Shown here: positions 36,301 to 43,409 of the stretch, piece after piece
Layout: every line of letters starts with the position of its first letter
Numbering within the stretch: the stretch's first letter is position 1
Assembly (NCBI RefSeq): GCF_000332175.1
Contig: NZ_KB235914.1
Location: forward strand, 2,724,868 to 2,788,867
Source: Pseudanabaena sp. PCC 6802
GTDB taxonomy: Bacteria > Cyanobacteriota > Cyanobacteriia > Pseudanabaenales > Pseudanabaenaceae
Length of the DNA stretch: 64,000 bases
Direction: 5' to 3'
Notes under the pieces: generated by a model
What the model saw: only the letters and a program-made list of their open reading frames with translations
What the model was told of the DNA's origin: nothing
Database searches by the model: none
Position numbers and translations under genes: made by a program

Positions 36301-37360
36301 GGATCCATCGAACTGGGATAAGCTAGCGCAGCGCAATATAGCATGGAGTCCCATCGGTTCCGCGCAGGCGGTAAGCACCTTTGAAATCCGACCAACCCCA
36401 ACGAGAGCAATTGAAGCAGACCAGATGCCGGACGAGATCATGATCGACTGGGGTAATACACCACGGGAAAGCGTAGCGACCCTTTATCTCCCTGAAGTCA
36501 ATGTCGCCGATATCCTGGCGATGGCTAACAGGATGTACACAACCCATCGACTGGAACAGGTCGATGACCATACCTTGCAATGCCCTACTGGTGGCATCAC
36601 CTATGTTCCTATCCCAGCGGGGACAGACACTAACTACGCTGGTCTGTTGTCTGTCAATCTACCTGAAAGGCTAGACCCCGGTCAGGTCTTTAACATCGCT
36701 GTGCGGCAAGTAACCAATGCCTTTGGTCATCGTCCGCCAGAGCCGCCCCGTGTTGCTATGATGGCAGCGACATCAATTGTGCTGCCAGATATGACGTGGC
36801 GAACCGTTTTAGGGGCATTCCAACTCACCATTCCGGTGAAAACCAAGGCAGAATTGCTGGAGTCAGAGGCACGGCAGCTCTCCGTGCTGCGCTGGATTCA
36901 AGCAGCAATCCCTCCGGATAATCGATGGTATGCGGTGTTCAATCAGTACGTGGGCGAAACTGCGAATCGCGTCGATGCTTTTGGTGGCGATTCTGGCCAG
37001 GTTGAAGCATCACCGACTGGAGACTGGCAGAAAGTACGGCTCTGCCGGACATTAGCTATCATCTGTGCCGTCTCACTGGCGGTCTTCCTCGTTGCTCTTG
37101 GCATAATGACCAATTGGGTAGCTGTCGCAGTGATTGCAGTCTTCCTAGCTGCGATCGCCTTCACTTGGGTAATCCAGTGTCAACCCAAAGTTTGCAGCAA
37201 GCTGTGGGTTATTGCTACGGGCGCAGGCATTGGTGCCTTGATACTGGCAATCTTGGTACTACTTGGAGTATCGTCACCGCAACTTGTATCGGTTCTCTGC
37301 GGCGCGGTTGCTCTAACGGCGATCGCTGGTGTGGTTGGAACCCTTCACAGGTGCTTCTGA
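33335..37360 (+). CDS. Very large M4 (thermolysin-like) metallopeptidase with C-terminal membrane segments
   Basis: 1341 residues from ATG 33335, which has a strong AGAGGAGGA eight to fourteen bases upstream. Residues about 1-250 resemble an FTP/PepSY-type propeptide. The catalytic domain shows HEFTH (His372, Glu373, His376), the third zinc ligand Glu397 in GALNEAVGD, and the transition-state His490 in NHGVHIN; all are intact. Residues about 600-1220 are beta-rich and unassigned. The last 110 residues contain four hydrophobic segments after GDWQKVRLC. No signal peptide is visible, which is odd for an M4 enzyme. Flanked by remnants and MITEs, so probably acquired. Confidence 0.88.
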   Translation: MNIIAFNEHVKQLRVRDPMVAVTLNPEKTAIAMLRGNLADPVNVGELTRAPYNYARQFIRENQVLLGDIDGGTTLENQRVMTDRQGMTHVIFAQKYGNAEVLGGNVAVHYGVDGAVYLINSTLAAAIDVPERPQIESAHAIEIAKEHAGAGATFYENMEPALVVADAKTLHKEQEPQKYYLCWRMRIVPPRDSRIPDSIYLIDAIEGEVLLRYSALQNIGTGYYSGGAALNSEASSGTFRLRDAATSAAWTAATKPVIHTYDDANSGSYSLRNYSEDANDNWDNGGAIPANRLDDQRAEVDVHRYLGHVISYYWLTHGHNSWDDTGGDVRGHVHNSIMVNNAFWDPNTKEIYFGDGDGTTRDFYTPLDVVGHEFTHGVNDHFNIIQTYDGETGALNEAVGDLFAAFIVQHHLAEDLSPWEQGQQYRLDGTPGRNMIDPSRDTAGFVRYDATSDATKHTSSQGGFYPDHYSIRYTATDDPDPDRNDNHGVHINCPIVTHAVYLMINGGTHRLSGITVTGIGVGPIEQMLYRVISTGLLTNASDFAAFRLAFITACKDLYPGNLNYLLAVKTAFHAVGIGPDLGMHFIVERSTIGEDEVNARRAAGSAAISDAFRVVVDGFTAAEIGITGSGDKLDVLSPIGDDMEIDCTGNTSDSGAYGTEEQRFTFHYELDFGSNNDAFNFPDPTKLLTLDVAIPSLNLSNSAQIELIKQPNPFILHGDPPWLSVDLRVFVVRADETKFGVTMSNDASDAPGFIQDVMKALTDGKGVADGQSFNSLSTDQEASSLYLQPTDGSGDKVFNFAIAKVHYIGTIGAANVRVFFRLLSTQSTSFAYDIPPGTVYPMTGSYRFWSDGTFGGKKIPLAGIQGNDYVTIPCFALPRVDTASTSMTMQDDSRTDSSGNVFGNVQSITPNTDGSEVDIFFGCWLDTNQPFKPNGDPNTVLPINVAANVDGPFTAADAPLSIQESIIRNGHQCLIAEIAFDPVEIPVGKDPSNWDKLAQRNIAWSPIGSAQAVSTFEIRPTPTRAIEADQMPDEIMIDWGNTPRESVATLYLPEVNVADILAMANRMYTTHRLEQVDDHTLQCPTGGITYVPIPAGTDTNYAGLLSVNLPERLDPGQVFNIAVRQVTNAFGHRPPEPPRVAMMAATSIVLPDMTWRTVLGAFQLTIPVKTKAELLESEARQLSVLRWIQAAIPPDNRWYAVFNQYVGETANRVDAFGGDSGQVEASPTGDWQKVRLCRTLAIICAVSLAVFLVALGIMTNWVAVAVIAVFLAAIAFTWVIQCQPKVCSKLWVIATGAGIGALILAILVLLGVSSPQLVSVLCGAVALTAIAGVVGTLHRCF

Positions 37361-37489
37361 ACCTGGAAACACGCATAGGTGGGACGAGTTGGGGTCGGAG
37401 GGAAGTTACCATTCCGCAGCTATCTTTCGGAGGAGTGGTTGAGCTGCGAAACTCATAATTCAAAGCTGATGAGCGCAACAAGAAATGCT

Positions 37490-37511
37490 GGGTTGAACCT
37501 TTGTTCAACCC
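37490..37511 (+). terminator. Hairpin downstream of the M4 gene
   Basis: GGGTTGAAC, four-base loop, GTTCAACCC: a perfect nine-base-pair stem 130 bases after the M4 stop. No T-run follows, so if it terminates transcription it does so atypically. The 277-bp gap otherwise holds no gene. Confidence 0.45.
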
Positions 37512-37637
37512 AACCAACAAAATCAGGCAATCGCCAACCTTCCGTAGGATGCACAAGCGCGAAGGAACGTATCAGTGCCAAGTCTAATTTTTAGTAGAGT
37601 TTGACAAACATTTCACAACCTTAGAGGAGAGATAACT

Positions 37638-37859
37638 ATGAATACGATTGTTCAAGGAACCAAGTATTTAAGCTGGGTGTGGATCGTCTTTATAGGAGCT
37701 TTGATGATTACTCCAGGAGGGATTTGGTGTATCAGGTGTGGCGTAATCATTGATGCGCCTGGATACATCGGAGATCCTGCTGTCACTTTCTTAGGAATTG
37801 GGGCGATTGTTCTTGGTGTTGTTGGATTAATAACCAGTATCTTATTGCTCCGGCAATAA
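37638..37859 (+). CDS. Small two-helix membrane protein whose last codons come from MITE B
   Basis: 73 residues, with GAGGAGA eight bases before the ATG. Two hydrophobic segments (residues about 11-27 and 46-68) are separated by a Cys-containing loop WCIRCGVIIDAPGY. The final codons (LLLRQ-stop) lie inside MITE B copy 2, which starts at 37843, so the original C-terminus has been replaced. Function unknown. It follows the M4 gene on the same strand. Confidence 0.6.
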   Translation: MNTIVQGTKYLSWVWIVFIGALMITPGGIWCIRCGVIIDAPGYIGDPAVTFLGIGAIVLGVVGLITSILLLRQ

Positions 37860-37935
37860 TACAGCCTGCATTTTTTAGGTAGTGACCCCTGAAACAACCG
37901 TATCTCCTGTAATATCTCAGGTTGCCGGAGCAATA
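37843..37935 (+). mobile_element. MITE B, copy 2
   Basis: 93 bases including the flanking TAs, differing from copy 1 at only a couple of positions; terminal repeats TTGCTCCGGCAA and TTGCCGGAGCAA are perfectly complementary here. No coding capacity. It supplies the stop codon of the small membrane protein. Confidence 0.88.
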
Positions 37936-38004
37936 GGAGTGACGATAAAAAGTCAATAGATAAGGAGGCAGAGCCTACAGAAGTTTTGGTCTAGCTAACG
38001 AGAT

Positions 38005-38054
38005 CGAGCGATCAATGGAATCAAATAGGATGTGAAATTCCATTGATTAGCTCG
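38005..38054 (+). promoter_or_regulatory. Long hairpin upstream of the orphan gene
   Basis: CGAGC, then ATCAATGGAAT, a 15-base loop, ATTCCATTGAT, then GCTCG: two stacked complementary blocks of 5 and 11 bases, 78 bases before the next start codon. Half of it (AATCAAATAGGATGTGAAAT and the following TCCATTGA) recurs at 38871-38898 after the gene. It could be a leader hairpin or a recombination end. Confidence 0.4.
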
Positions 38055-38131
38055 ACCTTGCAGGAGTTTGATAGATCGATTTTACAAGGTTTTTCTTGTA
38101 TGAGCTTTAAGTCTCAAAGGAAGAAAGCGTG

Positions 38132-38746
38132 ATGAAAAGTGATGATGAATATTCTATCAATGACCCGAGAGAAATGACTTTACGTCAGCTTATCAGTAGT
38201 TTTTCTAGGGTAAAGATCAGTGCTCTATTATCAATTGCAGGTATTTTCCTGGCATATTCTTTTGCTGTATTTCAATTAGGTTGCTGGCTTCAGAATCAAA
38301 GAACTGCTATAGCGTTAAACAGACCGTTTGATATGTATCTCAATCTTGGTCAAGACAATGTACGTGAACTAACAAAAAGCTCAAAGTTAGAGTTGAGGAA
38401 CTTGATCCTTTTGCAAGGGGAATATATTCCTGTTCAGGAAGATCGATTTCTTTTAAAACTTCGAAAAATAGTTGACTATGACACGATAGCCGTAGGAAAT
38501 ATTATTGCGCAGAAAGGGAAGATTATAGATACTCCACATATCTCTAACTGGTTTGCTATGCAAGGTGCTTATGCACAACAAAAATTTGAATGGTATGGTC
38601 ATGAAAAAAACTATCGATTTCGCGAAGAATTTATCGACAATCACACCATTAGAAGATATTATGATGATGGCTGGATTTTGGAATATAAAATTGATAGCCA
38701 AGGTCGTTCTATTTTGTCAACTTTTAGATGGATACAAAGGCGTTAA
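38132..38746 (+). CDS. Single-pass membrane protein of unknown function (orphan, AT-rich)
   Basis: 204 residues. ATG 38132 has AAGGAAG about ten bases upstream. One hydrophobic helix near residues 31-50 (ALLSIAGIFLAYSFAVFQLG) follows a charged N-terminal tail; the remaining 150 residues are charged and soluble, with FEWYGHEKNYRFREEF and RRYYDDGWILEYKID near the end. No family recognised. By eye it is more AT-rich than the core genes around it and contains no HIP1 octamer, which fits recent acquisition. It is bracketed by a 28-base direct repeat. Confidence 0.6.
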   Translation: MKSDDEYSINDPREMTLRQLISSFSRVKISALLSIAGIFLAYSFAVFQLGCWLQNQRTAIALNRPFDMYLNLGQDNVRELTKSSKLELRNLILLQGEYIPVQEDRFLLKLRKIVDYDTIAVGNIIAQKGKIIDTPHISNWFAMQGAYAQQKFEWYGHEKNYRFREEFIDNHTIRRYYDDGWILEYKIDSQGRSILSTFRWIQRR

Positions 38747-38957
38747 TTTCATCTAGATATCAGCTCACATTTATCTATTGCAAAAGAGAGAGAACGTAAT
38801 AAGCTTAGAAAAGTGCTGTTTGTTCTTAAGGAGTTCGATCGCAATTAAGAAGGCAGCAAGCGATCGCCAGAATCAAACAGGAGGTGAAATTCCATTGAGC
38901 CGATTGACTTAGCAAAGACGCGATCGCAGTCCTTGAAAATAGGTGAGGAGCGATCGC
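38747..38957. other. Intergenic stretch with a direct repeat
   Basis: No gene seen. Bases 38871-38898 repeat, with two changes, the sequence at 38019-38046 on the other side of the orphan gene. Together with the MITE A copy and the IS5-like left flank, 38747-39242 is a 496-bp region without an independent gene. Confidence 0.5.
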
Positions 38958-39114
38958 TATAGCGGTTTTCACTTGAGAACGGGTTTTATTGACGGGGTGA
39001 AGGGGTGGAACACGGCAGTGGCTCTAGCGGGGAACCCCCAAGACCGCCCTGCCTCCCCTTCTTGGGGGCAACGCCCCCAAACCCCCTGCTCTTTCCGATC
39101 TGAAAACCGCTATA
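38958..39114 (-). mobile_element. MITE A, copy 2 (inverted, longer)
   Basis: 157 bases with perfect ends TATAGCGGTTTTCA and TGAAAACCGCTATA. Read on the minus strand it aligns to copy 1 throughout, with about 44 extra bases between the two internal hairpins. No coding capacity. Confidence 0.8.
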
Positions 39115-39133
39115 TCACTAAAAAAACAACACA

Positions 39134-39151
39134 GAGAGGTATTGAAAAAAT
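39134..39151 (+). promoter_or_regulatory. Displaced ribosome-binding site and first two bases of the DUF2278 start codon
   Basis: GAGAGG, ten bases, then AT immediately left of the IS5-like element; the ATG of the DUF2278 gene resumes immediately right of it. Before insertion the sequence would read ...TTGAAAAAATGTCTCTAGC. Confidence 0.6.
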
Positions 39152-39242
39152 AGACCTCTTGCAGATTAGGTTGAGGTTGAGTTGCCAAAGAACCCCAAGA
39201 TAGGAAAATATCAGGACATAGCAATAACAAAAAAGCGTCCTG

Positions 39243-39893
39243 ATGATGAACTATATAATAGCGCAAACCCTACCTGCTGCACACTTTAAGCGTCGATTTG
39301 GTATCGAGACTAATACGTTCAAAGCAATTGTGAAAGTGCTTAAACCAGAGTGGTGAGCAACGCCAACACCTGGAGCCAAGCCTAAACTCGGACTAGAAGA
39401 CCGCATATTGGTTGCCTTCGAGTATTGGCGGGAATATCGCACCTACTTTCACATCGCCACTAGTTGGGGCATCAGCGAGTCTACAGTTTGTCGAATAGTG
39501 CATTGGGTAGAGGAGACTTTAATCCGCTCACGTCGCTTTCGACTACCTGGGAAGCGCCAGTTGGTGCGGGGCTTTGGGATACCTACAGTCGCGATCGTTG
39601 ATGTGACTGAAACTCGCATTGAGCGTCCTAAGCGGCACCAACGTGCCTTTTATAGCGGCAAACAGAAAGGGCACACGCTCAAATGTCAACTCATAATTGA
39701 CGCTCTTACTGGGCAGATTATCTGTACGTTTTTCGGCAAGGGGCGACGGCATGATTTCAAGCTGTTCAAAGCTTCTGGCATCCATTTCCATCCTCAAACC
39801 GAGAGTTTGCAGGACAAGGGTTATCAAGGCATCCAGAAACTGCAGGGAGCATCTCAGTTTTGCAAGGCAAGGTTAAGAGAGCCATTAAGGTAA
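39243..39893 (+). pseudogene. IS5-family transposase, 5' part, with nonsense codon
   Basis: In one frame from ATG 39243: MMNYIIAQTLPAAHFKRRFG...LKPEW, TGA at 39354-39356, then on in the same frame with ATPTPGAKPKLGLEDRILVA, FEYWREYRTYFHIATSWGIS, VAIVDVTETRIERPKRHQ (first catalytic Asp), LIIDALTGQIICTFFGKGRRHDFKLFK and LQDKGYQGIQKL. The inner element begins at 39845, after which the frame runs into unrelated codons. The missing C-terminus is found at 41050-41290. Confidence 0.85.
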
Positions 39894-41041
39894 GCAGAAC
39901 GGTGTTTGAGGACTTGTGGCACATTATCACGGTTCCATTGAGCGCCAGAGATTTTGATGCGTCTAGCGATTTGCTTAACAGCAGATTCCACTGCGCCAGA
40001 ACCAATAGAGCAAATCTGCTCGGTTTGGAAATACCAATAATCAGGAATACGATGGCGATGCTTGTGCAGATAAGCAATAAAATTGATGCTCTGAGGACTA
40101 GCTAAGTGATTGAGCTCAGCAATAGCTGCAGTCACATTACCCCGCCACAAAAAAGCTTCGACCCCAGTCAAAAGTTGAGCTGTAGCCTCAATTTTATGCA
40201 GGTTTTCCACCAAATGGAACCAGTCCAAGATTTCATAGCGACTATCAGGTATAGAGATCTGGGCAATAATATTCCAAATCCCATCATGTCCATCCCCAAT
40301 ACAGGTAACCATATCTGCTAAAGGCTGTCGATTTACCCAGTCTGTTAAGGCAATGTTATCTTGAAATGTGGCAAATATGGCTTGTCCATGCAAGTTCACA
40401 GCTTTATAGTCCTTCCACTCACTTGGCTGTCCAAGTGGCGTGCGCAGTCTGATTCTGCCTCCATCGACACTTAATTCCTCGACCGACTCTTCTACCTCTA
40501 GGGGGCTAAATTCATGGCGATGCACCAGGCGCTGTTGTGTACTGCGCGATATTTGCACTCCCATCAACATGGCTAAGTCTTTGGCGGCTTGTTCGTAGGA
40601 TACATTCGCACTCAAGATCAGGCTACATCTTTCCACATACGGGCTCACCTGGCTATAGGGGGCTACTTTGAGCTTCTGCGCTTGCTTTTGCGTGAGGTGG
40701 AGCTGTCCGATGCTGCTTTGCACTCGCCTGCGGCGTCCTGCTTCTGTGCCCGTAACTGTGCGGATAAAAAACTCCCTATTTCTGGGCTGACATGTTCGAG
40801 GATTTGCTGCCGCACAGCGATTTCGATCCCTTCCAAGCTGGTTAGTTGTTCCGATGGTGTATTCTGATAAAGGATGGCGGCAATAGCTTGAACGTGCGCT
40901 TGCATTTCTTTTTCCTGCTCTGGAGTCATGGTTGCTCTCCTTGGGGTTGGTTTCTCGTATTCCTATCTTCTGATTTCTTCCCCCTTTTGGCTACCCATCT
41001 ATATTAAGCATTATTACTCAGTGCAAAGTTGAGATGCTCCC
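39845..41041 (-). mobile_element. ISKra4-like insertion sequence nested in the IS5-like element
   Basis: 1197 bases with ends GGGAGCATCTCAGTTTTGCA and TGCAAAGTTGAGATGCTCCC (20-base inverted repeats, two mismatches), and a perfect 8-base duplication AAACTGCA at 39837-39844 and 41042-41049. It carries a two-frame transposase. The transposase stop codon lies inside the left terminal repeat. Confidence 0.9.
39854..40929 (-). CDS. ISKra4-family transposase in two frames with a probable slippage site
   Basis: The first frame starts at ATG 40929 (MTPEQEKEMQAHVQAIAAIL) and alone would end at 40663 after unlike-family residues. The second frame (from about 40770 to 39854) reads on as TVTGTEAGRRRRVQSSIGQL, HLTQKQAQKLK and onward. 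The two join naturally at a run of six T on the coding strand (40766-40771). The second part holds candidate catalytic acids in ELSVDGGRI, CIGDGHDGIW and GSGAVESAVKQ, and the normal C-terminus VPQKL-like VPQVLKHRSAYLNG. Either a programmed frameshift or a one-base indel; ISs with A/T-run slippage are common. Confidence 0.85.
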
Positions 41042-41049
41042 AAACTGCA

Positions 41050-41289
41050 TCTCTACTGCCGCTTACCCCACAAGAAACCGAAAGGTGGTCAGCTTACGCC
41101 CGAGCAGAAAGCGTTCAACCGCCAACTTGCGCGCCAACGGGTTGGCATTGAGCATGTTAATCGCCGCTTGAAGATCTTCCGCATCTTATCTGGACGCTAT
41201 CGCAATCGTCGTCACCGCTTTGGTTTGCGTTGCAATCTAATTGCTGGTCTCTACAATTTTGAACGCTCTCAAGGCTCCTCAGTTGGCTA
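41050..41289 (+). pseudogene. IS5-family transposase, 3' part
   Basis: The continuation after the nested element: HKKPKGGQLTPEQKAFNRQL, then ARQRVGIEHVNRRLKIFRIL (with the catalytic Glu) and SGRYRNRRHRFGLRCNLIAG, ending with a TAA close to the right inverted repeat. Joining it to the left part through the shared AAACTGCA restores one transposase of about 270 residues apart from the internal TGA. Confidence 0.85.
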
Positions 41290-41305
41290 ATTTGCAAGAG
41301 GTCTA

Positions 41306-42100
41306 ATGTCTCTAGCAACATATGGAGTACTGAAATGTCAGGCTTTGGAGCGGAAAATCGATCCAGAAACCGATCCTTCGCCCCACTATCAAGTCTTGGT
41401 GAGCGATGGGCAGCATAAACACCGCATCGCCATCAACGTCAAATCTCGAGAAAGCCCTTCAGATTTGCTGTACCTGGTCAATGATTTCTTCCAGCACTCG
41501 ATCTTACAACAGTTGCTGGACTTCAGTTTAGGATTCCACAAACTGGAAAGCCAACCCGGAGGTGTCGCTCTAGATTTTATTCGCGGGAATTTGTTCCGTC
41601 CAGAAGACATGAAGCCACTGTCTCCAGATGTTCCCGGCCCCGGCAATGACTTGAAAGAACTGATTGACCTGTACGTTCAGCGAGCCATTCAATCTGAGGA
41701 TGCGGTTTTATATGCCTTTGGAGTTCCCTGGGGGTCTGAACCAGGAACGCCCGACAAATACTTTGATTTTCGCCTAGGTAGCAGTATTCATGACATCCAC
41801 ATGAATCAAGGCAGCATCGGACGTTTCCAAGACAGTAACGGTGTCTGGCAAGATGGTGCGCTTCCGATCCATTTCCCGTCCCGCAACCAATGGGTTGGCA
41901 TCTTGTTAGCGTTCCAGTCTCAATGTTTCCATACCGACGATCGCACTGACGATGCCATTAAAGAGGTCTGCGAACAGGAGCCAGTTGAGGCAGCCGTGAG
42001 GATTCTGGCGGCACTGGTGAATCGCCTGGGAGCAGATCCTGGTAAGGAGTCCGTGACGCTGATGAATGTTTCGCCGGATGCGATCGAGCTAAGCGGCTGA
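41306..42100 (+). CDS. DUF2278 (YukJ-like) family protein, separated from its native leader by an IS
   Basis: 264 residues. The DUF2278 pattern runs from the start: TYGVLKCQALERK, SPHYQVLVSD, HRIAINVKSRESPSDLLYLV, FQHSILQQL, SQPGGVALDFIRGNLF, VPGPGNDLKELIDLYVQRAI and DAVLYAFGVPWG. The ATG begins one base after the IS5-like right end, so the gene is complete in coding sequence but has lost its ribosome-binding site, now 2.1 kb upstream. GIHDIHMNQG-type and HFPSRNQWVGILLAFQ segments close the domain. Function of the family is unknown. Expression, if any, must use signals in the IS end. Confidence 0.85.
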   Translation: MSLATYGVLKCQALERKIDPETDPSPHYQVLVSDGQHKHRIAINVKSRESPSDLLYLVNDFFQHSILQQLLDFSLGFHKLESQPGGVALDFIRGNLFRPEDMKPLSPDVPGPGNDLKELIDLYVQRAIQSEDAVLYAFGVPWGSEPGTPDKYFDFRLGSSIHDIHMNQGSIGRFQDSNGVWQDGALPIHFPSRNQWVGILLAFQSQCFHTDDRTDDAIKEVCEQEPVEAAVRILAALVNRLGADPGKESVTLMNVSPDAIELSG

Positions 42101-42134
42101 GCCTTGGCAGACAAGCAGAAGCGCAAGTCTCGTT

Positions 42135-42329
42135 GTGGTGACTGCCGATCGCGTCATCAGTATGGTTGACGGTCATTTGGAAGTGGAGTTGCAGACCTAC
42201 TTTTTATCTGTGGTGGCGATCGCCGACATCTACGACGACATCATTACAGAAAAGTTTGGCGGTCAAAGGGTGAGGGATTTACCGATGCGATCGACAGAAT
42301 CTGGCTCTGAGAATCAAATGAGATCGTAG
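42135..42329 (+). pseudogene. In-frame fusion of devA-tail and ybjN-tail remnants
   Basis: The 64-residue frame reads TADRVISMVDGHLEVELQTY then FLSVVAIADIYDDIITEKFG and GQRVRDL. The first part corresponds to the DevA C-terminus (VADRIISMVDGHL, 31425-31463) and the second to the YbjN-like C-terminus (LMELQTCILSVVTIADIYDD, about 31910-32010), with everything between deleted. Over the 32 codons of the second part I count 15 base differences and 27 identical residues. A decayed duplicate, not a gene; similarity ends near 42282. Confidence 0.85.
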
Positions 42330-42404
42330 TAGAACAATTGACAATGCTATATTTAAAAGCCTGTCATCTATTGTCCAAACGCGCTCAAAAGCTCTCAGTA
42401 ATTT

Positions 42405-43280
42405 ATGCAACCAAAGTTAATCGTTCATGGTGGTGCCGGTAGCACGGCAGACAGTAAAGGTGGAGTTGAACCCGCCCGCCGATCGCTCTATACCGTCATC
42501 GAAACTGTGTATCCCATGTTACTAAATGGAGAAAGTGCGATCGCGGCTGTCGTCAAAGCTTGTCAAATGCTGGAGGACGATCCGCGCTTTAATGCCGGGA
42601 CTGGTTCCGTACTGCAATCCGACGGACAAATTCGCATGAGCGCTTCGCTGATGGATGGCGATCGCCAGAGTTTTAGCGGCGCGATCAATATATCGCGCAT
42701 CCAACATCCCATCGACCTGGCTCAATATCTACAAACTTCGGACGATCGCGTCCTATCGGACTACGGGGCGGCAGAGCTAGTGCGAGAGCTATCCGTACCG
42801 ATCTTTAATCCGCTCACCGACCAGCGCCTGCTGGAATGGATGGAGGAACGCAAAAACAATTTTCAAAGCAAAATGGCGGAAGTGGCAATGGGGACGATCG
42901 GAGCGGTGGCGCTCGATCGACAGGGAAGGCTGTGTGCGGGTACGTCTACGGGTGGGAGGGGATTCGAGCGCATCGGTCGCGTCAGCGACTCGGCCATGCC
43001 TGCCGGAAATTATGCCACTAAGGAAGCGGCGGTAAGCTGTACGGGGATTGGCGAACATATCATAGACGAGGGCTTGGCAACGCGGATCGTGGTGCGGGTC
43101 ACCGATGGCATGAGCTTGCACGAGGCTGTGCGCAAGTCATTTGCCGAGGCGGAGTCGCGCCAGCGCGATTTTGGCGCAATTTGCATCGATGCCACTGGCG
43201 CGATCGCCTGGGGTAAAACCAGCACGGTTCTATTTGCGGCGTATCACGATGGCAGCACAATTGGCGATACACTGGACTGA
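42405..43280 (+). CDS. Plant-type L-asparaginase / isoaspartyl peptidase
   Basis: 291 residues. N-terminal nucleophile hydrolase of the Ntn family, made as a precursor and cleaved into two chains. VHGGAG at the start, FNAGTGSVLQSDG, and the self-cleavage site before the nucleophile Thr164 in MGTIGAVALD are visible, followed by GTSTGG and GIGEHII, all conserved. The enzyme hydrolyses beta-aspartyl peptides and, less well, asparagine. In cyanobacteria it can act on beta-Asp-Arg released from cyanophycin, and cphA is 13 kb downstream. First core gene after the accessory island. Confidence 0.92.
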   Translation: MQPKLIVHGGAGSTADSKGGVEPARRSLYTVIETVYPMLLNGESAIAAVVKACQMLEDDPRFNAGTGSVLQSDGQIRMSASLMDGDRQSFSGAINISRIQHPIDLAQYLQTSDDRVLSDYGAAELVRELSVPIFNPLTDQRLLEWMEERKNNFQSKMAEVAMGTIGAVALDRQGRLCAGTSTGGRGFERIGRVSDSAMPAGNYATKEAAVSCTGIGEHIIDEGLATRIVVRVTDGMSLHEAVRKSFAEAESRQRDFGAICIDATGAIAWGKTSTVLFAAYHDGSTIGDTLD

Positions 43281-43321
43281 TGTGCTTAAGTTAGTAGTAT
43301 TGCCGTAGCCCCACTATTTGC

Positions 43322-43346
43322 TATAGCAATCCGAAATGATTCATGA
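43322..43346 (+). repeat. TATAGCAATC-type dispersed repeat, copy 2
   Basis: Same motif as at 21956 and 48461, here between the isoaspartyl peptidase stop and the flavoprotein start. It is followed by alternating AGCTAATAGCTAATGG-type repeats up to 43390. Confidence 0.55.
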
Positions 43347-43409
43347 GATATTTTCAGCTAATAGCTAATGGTTAATAGCTATTAGCTACAATTCAAATCA
43401 GATCGCGAT

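Larger units (their letters stand above)
39152..41304 (+). mobile_element. IS5-like insertion sequence, interrupted by an ISKra4-like element
   Basis: Terminal inverted repeats AGACCTCTTGCAGATTAG (left) and CTAATTTGCAAGAGGTCT (right), 18 bases with one mismatch. AAT is duplicated directly outside (39149-39151 and 41305-41307); TA is an alternative reading. Without the inner element and its 8-base duplication it is about 950 bases, normal for IS5-family members. Its transposase carries an internal stop and the insertion, so it is not autonomous. Confidence 0.85.
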
